Under the pieces are notes generated by a model. The model made no database searches and was not told the DNA's origin. It worked only from the letters and a program-made list of their open reading frames with translations. From the NCBI RefSeq assembly GCF_002205895.1, contig NZ_NJDE01000008.1:62001-126000 (forward strand): DNA of 64,000 nucleotides, read 5' to 3'. Positions 61,068 through 64,000 of this stretch are shown here, one piece after another (the first letter of the stretch is position 1; each line of letters begins with the position of its first letter). Position numbers and translations under genes: made by a program. Source of the DNA: Saccharibacillus sp. O23 (GTDB lineage: Bacteria > Bacillota > Bacilli > Paenibacillales > Paenibacillaceae).

Positions 61068-61181
61068 TCCGCAAACCTTCTTTTCTTTTTTCTGAAAACT
61101 GACGTACTATAACGTAACATAGCGCCAGCGGACAGAATGTGAAAAAGATCAATTTTTATGAGGTTTGTGTGAACGATCCGG

Positions 61182-63905
61182 TTATTCCGGCTCTCGGGCT
61201 TCGCGATCGGGTTCGTTGAAGTGCGCGAAAGCGATCTCGGGCGTTGGAACCTGCGAAAAAACTGCGCGGTCGCCCGGCGTATCGGCATCCCGAATCGCCG
61301 CTTTCGTATCCGCGAAAACGTCCGCTTCGATCGCGAACAGGTCGATCGCGACCGTTCGCGACTCTCCCGGGAACAGCGAAAAATAAGCGTCGCTCGACAG
61401 CAGGCGGTAACCGCCCGTTCGCTCGTACGGATGCACGTGCAGAGCCGCGCTCGTCCCGCGGTTCGTTACGCGGAAGATCCGGCGCAGCGCAGGCAGCGTA
61501 AGGCATTCTTCGGCCTCCGCAAACGACGTTTCCCGATCGCTCCATTCTCCTTCCGCTTCCCAGACCAACTCGGCTCCCGCAAAGTCCCGCGCCGGGCGAT
61601 AAAAGCGATCCGGCCGAGTCGAGAAGACATAGAGATTATCGCTTGCCGCAGCCCGTTCGGGACTGTCTTCTTCCGCGCGCAGCCGCACGAAAAACAATCC
61701 GTCGTCGGTACGCGGCGCGGCGAACCGCAGCGGTCCCAATTCGGCGACGTTCCCTTCGCCCGCTCGCGCTTCGTATGTCCAAGAAGCCAATACGACGCCC
61801 GCGGCGTTCAGCAGTTCGGCCCGAACGGACGCCGCCGAACGCTTCGGTCCGCGGAAGAAAAACAGTTCGCCCGCGAAAGTTTCGCCTTCCTCGTAATTCA
61901 GCTTCCGGTAATCCAAAGCGGCATGCGCTGATGCAAACGCTTTTTGCGTCCAATAATAAGCCATCTTCGGTTCGAGCTCATAATCGATCAGATTGGTGCA
62001 GCTCGCGTTCGGCCACGGCTCGTTGAGCTGCCAGACCAGACTGCCGCTGTTCTGGAACTGTCTTCTTCGGTTCGCTTCGAGAATGAACCGCAGTCCTTCC
62101 GCCTGCATCCATTGGCTGGCGCGCGAAAATTCGGTCAGATCGCGGAATTCCCCGAACAGCTCGACGTCGCGATCGTACGTGTCCCACCATTCCCCGTGGT
62201 GGCGCCAGACCGGATCGTCGCGCATGGAGACCGGCTTCAGATGCGCTTCGCTCAGAAACTTGCGCAGCGTGCGCGGCGAACTGACGCCGTCGACGCCGAA
62301 CTCGCTGTGGAACAGATGATCCGCTTCCCCGTACAGCGAATAATGCGCCGGATTGCCTTCGTATTTCCAATGCCCGTGCACGTCGTGGCTGACGCCTTTT
62401 TCGCGGGTGATGTACTGCACGGGACCGGAAGCGGACGTCGGCAGGAACAGGCGGCCGGGATCGTGTTTCTTCACCAATTCGCGCAGCATCGCCAGATTGG
62501 GGTCCGCACAAGTAGACGGACGGTCCGGCTCGCTCATCAGCTCGTTGCCTCCGCTCCATACGGTCAACGAGACGTGGTTCCGCTTCGTGCGCAGTGCATG
62601 CTCCGCCGTCTCGGTCAACCGCTTCAGGAACTCCGGCTTCCGGGAAGGTTCGTTGTCGAGGCCCGAACTGGATTGGATAAACTCCTGCCAGATCAGCAGA
62701 CCCAGACGGTCGCACAGCTCGTACAAGATTTCTTTTTCGATCAAGCCTCCGCCCCAGATCCGCAGCATATTCATGTTGGCGCGCGCGGCGGCTTCCGCCA
62801 TCCAAGCATACTTATCGTTCTCCACGTTTCCGTACAGATGATCGAGCGGCGTCAGGTTCGCGCCGCGGATGTAGATCGGGACACCGTTCACGACGAACGT
62901 GTACAGCAGCGAATCGTCCGGCGCGCCTTCGTTGCGGCGGTATTCCAGACGCCGGATGCCGGTGCGGTGCGTCCGCTCGTCCAGCACCCGTTCTCCTTGC
63001 AGCAGACGAAGGCGAACTTTATAAAGCGGCTGTTCGCCGTATCCGTTCGGAAACCACAGCCTCGGCTGCGGGATATCTGCGACAAGCGAGCAGCGCTCTT
63101 GTTCGAAAGGCTGCCGCAGCGTTCGGACGACTTCTCCCGACGGCGACAAGATTCGCGCTTCCAGCTCGCATGCTCCGTATTCGTCGTCCGGCACGCTTGC
63201 GCCGCCGCATGCCGGATTCCCGGCTTCGCGCGCATCGTCGAGGCGTTTGCGGCGGACGGACGCTCGGATCTCGATACGTCCGCCTTTTTCGTCCGCGTCG
63301 GTAAACAGCCCGATCTCGTCGAACGAACAACACTCGTGAACGCGCAGACATACGTCGTCCCAGATCCCGATATTCACGAGCCGCGTCGAGAAATCCCATT
63401 TGTAATTGAACCGGCTTTTCTGCGTGAACGTCTCGGACGTCTTGCCGATCTGTCCCATCTCGTCCGGACTATGCTTCAGCACGATCCGCAGTTCCGCCGT
63501 CCGCTGCCCGCGCAGCGCTTCCGTGACGTCGAATACGGCGGGCACGAACATATTGGCATGTTCGCCGAGCGTCTGTCCGTTCAGCATGACGATCGCTTCG
63601 TAATCCAGTCCTTTGCAGACCAACTCGATTCGGTCGCCCGGCTCTTCCGGCACTTCGAACGTGGTCTTGTACACCCACCAGCGGTTCTCGACCCATTCGC
63701 AGTTCAGGCTGTTCAGATCCCGGTACGGATGCTCGATCCAGCCTGCCGCATGCAGGTCCCGATGCACGCCGCCGGGCACGGAAGCGGGCAGCCATTCGGT
63801 AACGCCCATCAGCTCGCTGCCGATTTCCATGCTTGTTCCTTTGAGCGGGACCCAAGGCCAGAAGCCTTTGACCTCCCACTCGCCGTTCAGTCTGATTTCA
63901 TGCAT
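61182..63905 (-). CDS. Beta-mannosidase (GH2)
   Basis: A 907-residue cytoplasmic exo-beta-mannosidase. Jelly-roll N-terminal domain with LNGEWEVKGFW and VPGGVHRDL, immunoglobulin-like domain, then a TIM barrel with MNMLRIWGGGLIE, acid/base E455 (SGGNELM) and nucleophile E535 (HSEFGVDG), followed by C-terminal beta domains. Length and motifs fit the beta-mannosidase branch. GGAGGG precedes the ATG. The upstream sugar ABC permease gene ends 32 bases before, so imported mannobiose or mannan fragments are the likely substrate. Confidence 0.94.
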   Translation of the reverse strand: MHEIRLNGEWEVKGFWPWVPLKGTSMEIGSELMGVTEWLPASVPGGVHRDLHAAGWIEHPYRDLNSLNCEWVENRWWVYKTTFEVPEEPGDRIELVCKGLDYEAIVMLNGQTLGEHANMFVPAVFDVTEALRGQRTAELRIVLKHSPDEMGQIGKTSETFTQKSRFNYKWDFSTRLVNIGIWDDVCLRVHECCSFDEIGLFTDADEKGGRIEIRASVRRKRLDDAREAGNPACGGASVPDDEYGACELEARILSPSGEVVRTLRQPFEQERCSLVADIPQPRLWFPNGYGEQPLYKVRLRLLQGERVLDERTHRTGIRRLEYRRNEGAPDDSLLYTFVVNGVPIYIRGANLTPLDHLYGNVENDKYAWMAEAAARANMNMLRIWGGGLIEKEILYELCDRLGLLIWQEFIQSSSGLDNEPSRKPEFLKRLTETAEHALRTKRNHVSLTVWSGGNELMSEPDRPSTCADPNLAMLRELVKKHDPGRLFLPTSASGPVQYITREKGVSHDVHGHWKYEGNPAHYSLYGEADHLFHSEFGVDGVSSPRTLRKFLSEAHLKPVSMRDDPVWRHHGEWWDTYDRDVELFGEFRDLTEFSRASQWMQAEGLRFILEANRRRQFQNSGSLVWQLNEPWPNASCTNLIDYELEPKMAYYWTQKAFASAHAALDYRKLNYEEGETFAGELFFFRGPKRSAASVRAELLNAAGVVLASWTYEARAGEGNVAELGPLRFAAPRTDDGLFFVRLRAEEDSPERAAASDNLYVFSTRPDRFYRPARDFAGAELVWEAEGEWSDRETSFAEAEECLTLPALRRIFRVTNRGTSAALHVHPYERTGGYRLLSSDAYFSLFPGESRTVAIDLFAIEADVFADTKAAIRDADTPGDRAVFSQVPTPEIAFAHFNEPDREAREPE

Positions 63906-63937
63906 GCAAGATTTCCCTCCGCTTTTTTCTTGTTCGC

Positions 63938-64000
63938 TTTTACCCTTTGACCGCTCCGCTCGTGACGCCGGCGAAGATGTATTTCTGCAGGAACAGGTAC
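63938..64000 (-). CDS. Carbohydrate ABC transporter permease, C-terminus (partial)
   Basis: The last 20 residues, YLFLQKYIFAGVTSGAVKG and stop, match the end of MalG-type inner-membrane permeases (…QxYFVxGxTxGAVKG). The gene continues off the right edge. It is directly upstream of the beta-mannosidase on the same strand, implying a manno-oligosaccharide uptake operon. Confidence 0.85.

Overview
The window looks like chromosomal DNA of a GC-rich, spore-former-type Gram-positive bacterium of the Paenibacillaceae (Paenibacillus or Saccharibacillus-like). Evidence: strong AGGAGG-type ribosome binding sites before nearly every gene, sigma-A type promoters, ABC/two-component modules of the Bce type, a Btr-like AraC regulator fused to a binding-protein domain, and many carbohydrate-active enzymes. 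This is inferred from gene style; no rRNA, tRNA or CRISPR array was seen.

Layout. 1-10.7 kb: end of an oxidoreductase-like gene, an alpha/beta hydrolase with a DUF2239 gene behind a doubly palindromic operator, then a long plus-strand run of small-molecule modifying enzymes (five intact GNAT acetyltransferases, one GNAT pseudogene, an amidase, two aminoglycoside-phosphotransferase-like kinases, a P-loop kinase-like protein and an AAC(3)-type acetyltransferase). 10.8-14 kb: a NAT/transglutaminase-like protein and an S9 peptidase. 14.7-20.8 kb: a complete cydABDC operon (cytochrome bd oxidase and its ABC assembly exporter). 20.9-24.1 kb: a visibly AT-rich island with a ComQ-like isoprenyl synthase gene and an unknown membrane-protein gene facing each other, bounded by 32-bp inverted repeats, next to an intact tyrosine recombinase. 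24.2-34 kb: Na+/H+ antiporter, MocR-type regulator with divergent EamA exporter, a cation diffusion facilitator, a FadR-type regulator with a CynX/NimT-type MFS transporter, GNAT, Rrf2. 34-42 kb: a GNAT-pseudokinase fusion, a long amidase, a TPR protein, a GH2 glycosidase with a divergent ArsR-type regulator. 42.7-46.3 kb: a Fur-box-controlled siderophore regulator and substrate-binding lipoprotein. 46.5-64 kb: an unknown protein, a secreted erythromycin-esterase-like protein, a complete BceRSAB-type sensor/transporter module, GH20 and GH13 enzymes, an SMI1/KNR4 protein, a SulP transporter with a Cys-rich tail, and a beta-mannosidase behind a sugar ABC permease.

Two things stand out. First, the 21.0-23.1 kb segment has the layout of a recombinase-driven inversion switch: each inverted repeat carries a ribosome binding site and leads straight into a different gene, so inversion would exchange which of two genes sits behind the single outside promoter, while the opposite end has its ribosome binding site folded into a hairpin. 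Second, five intergenic regions carry clusters of about four ~24-bp sites, the first two in one orientation and the last two inverted where orientation can be read, with near-constant 50-52 bp spacing inside each pair. Motifs differ between clusters but the geometry is kept, which suggests an undescribed class of intergenic element.
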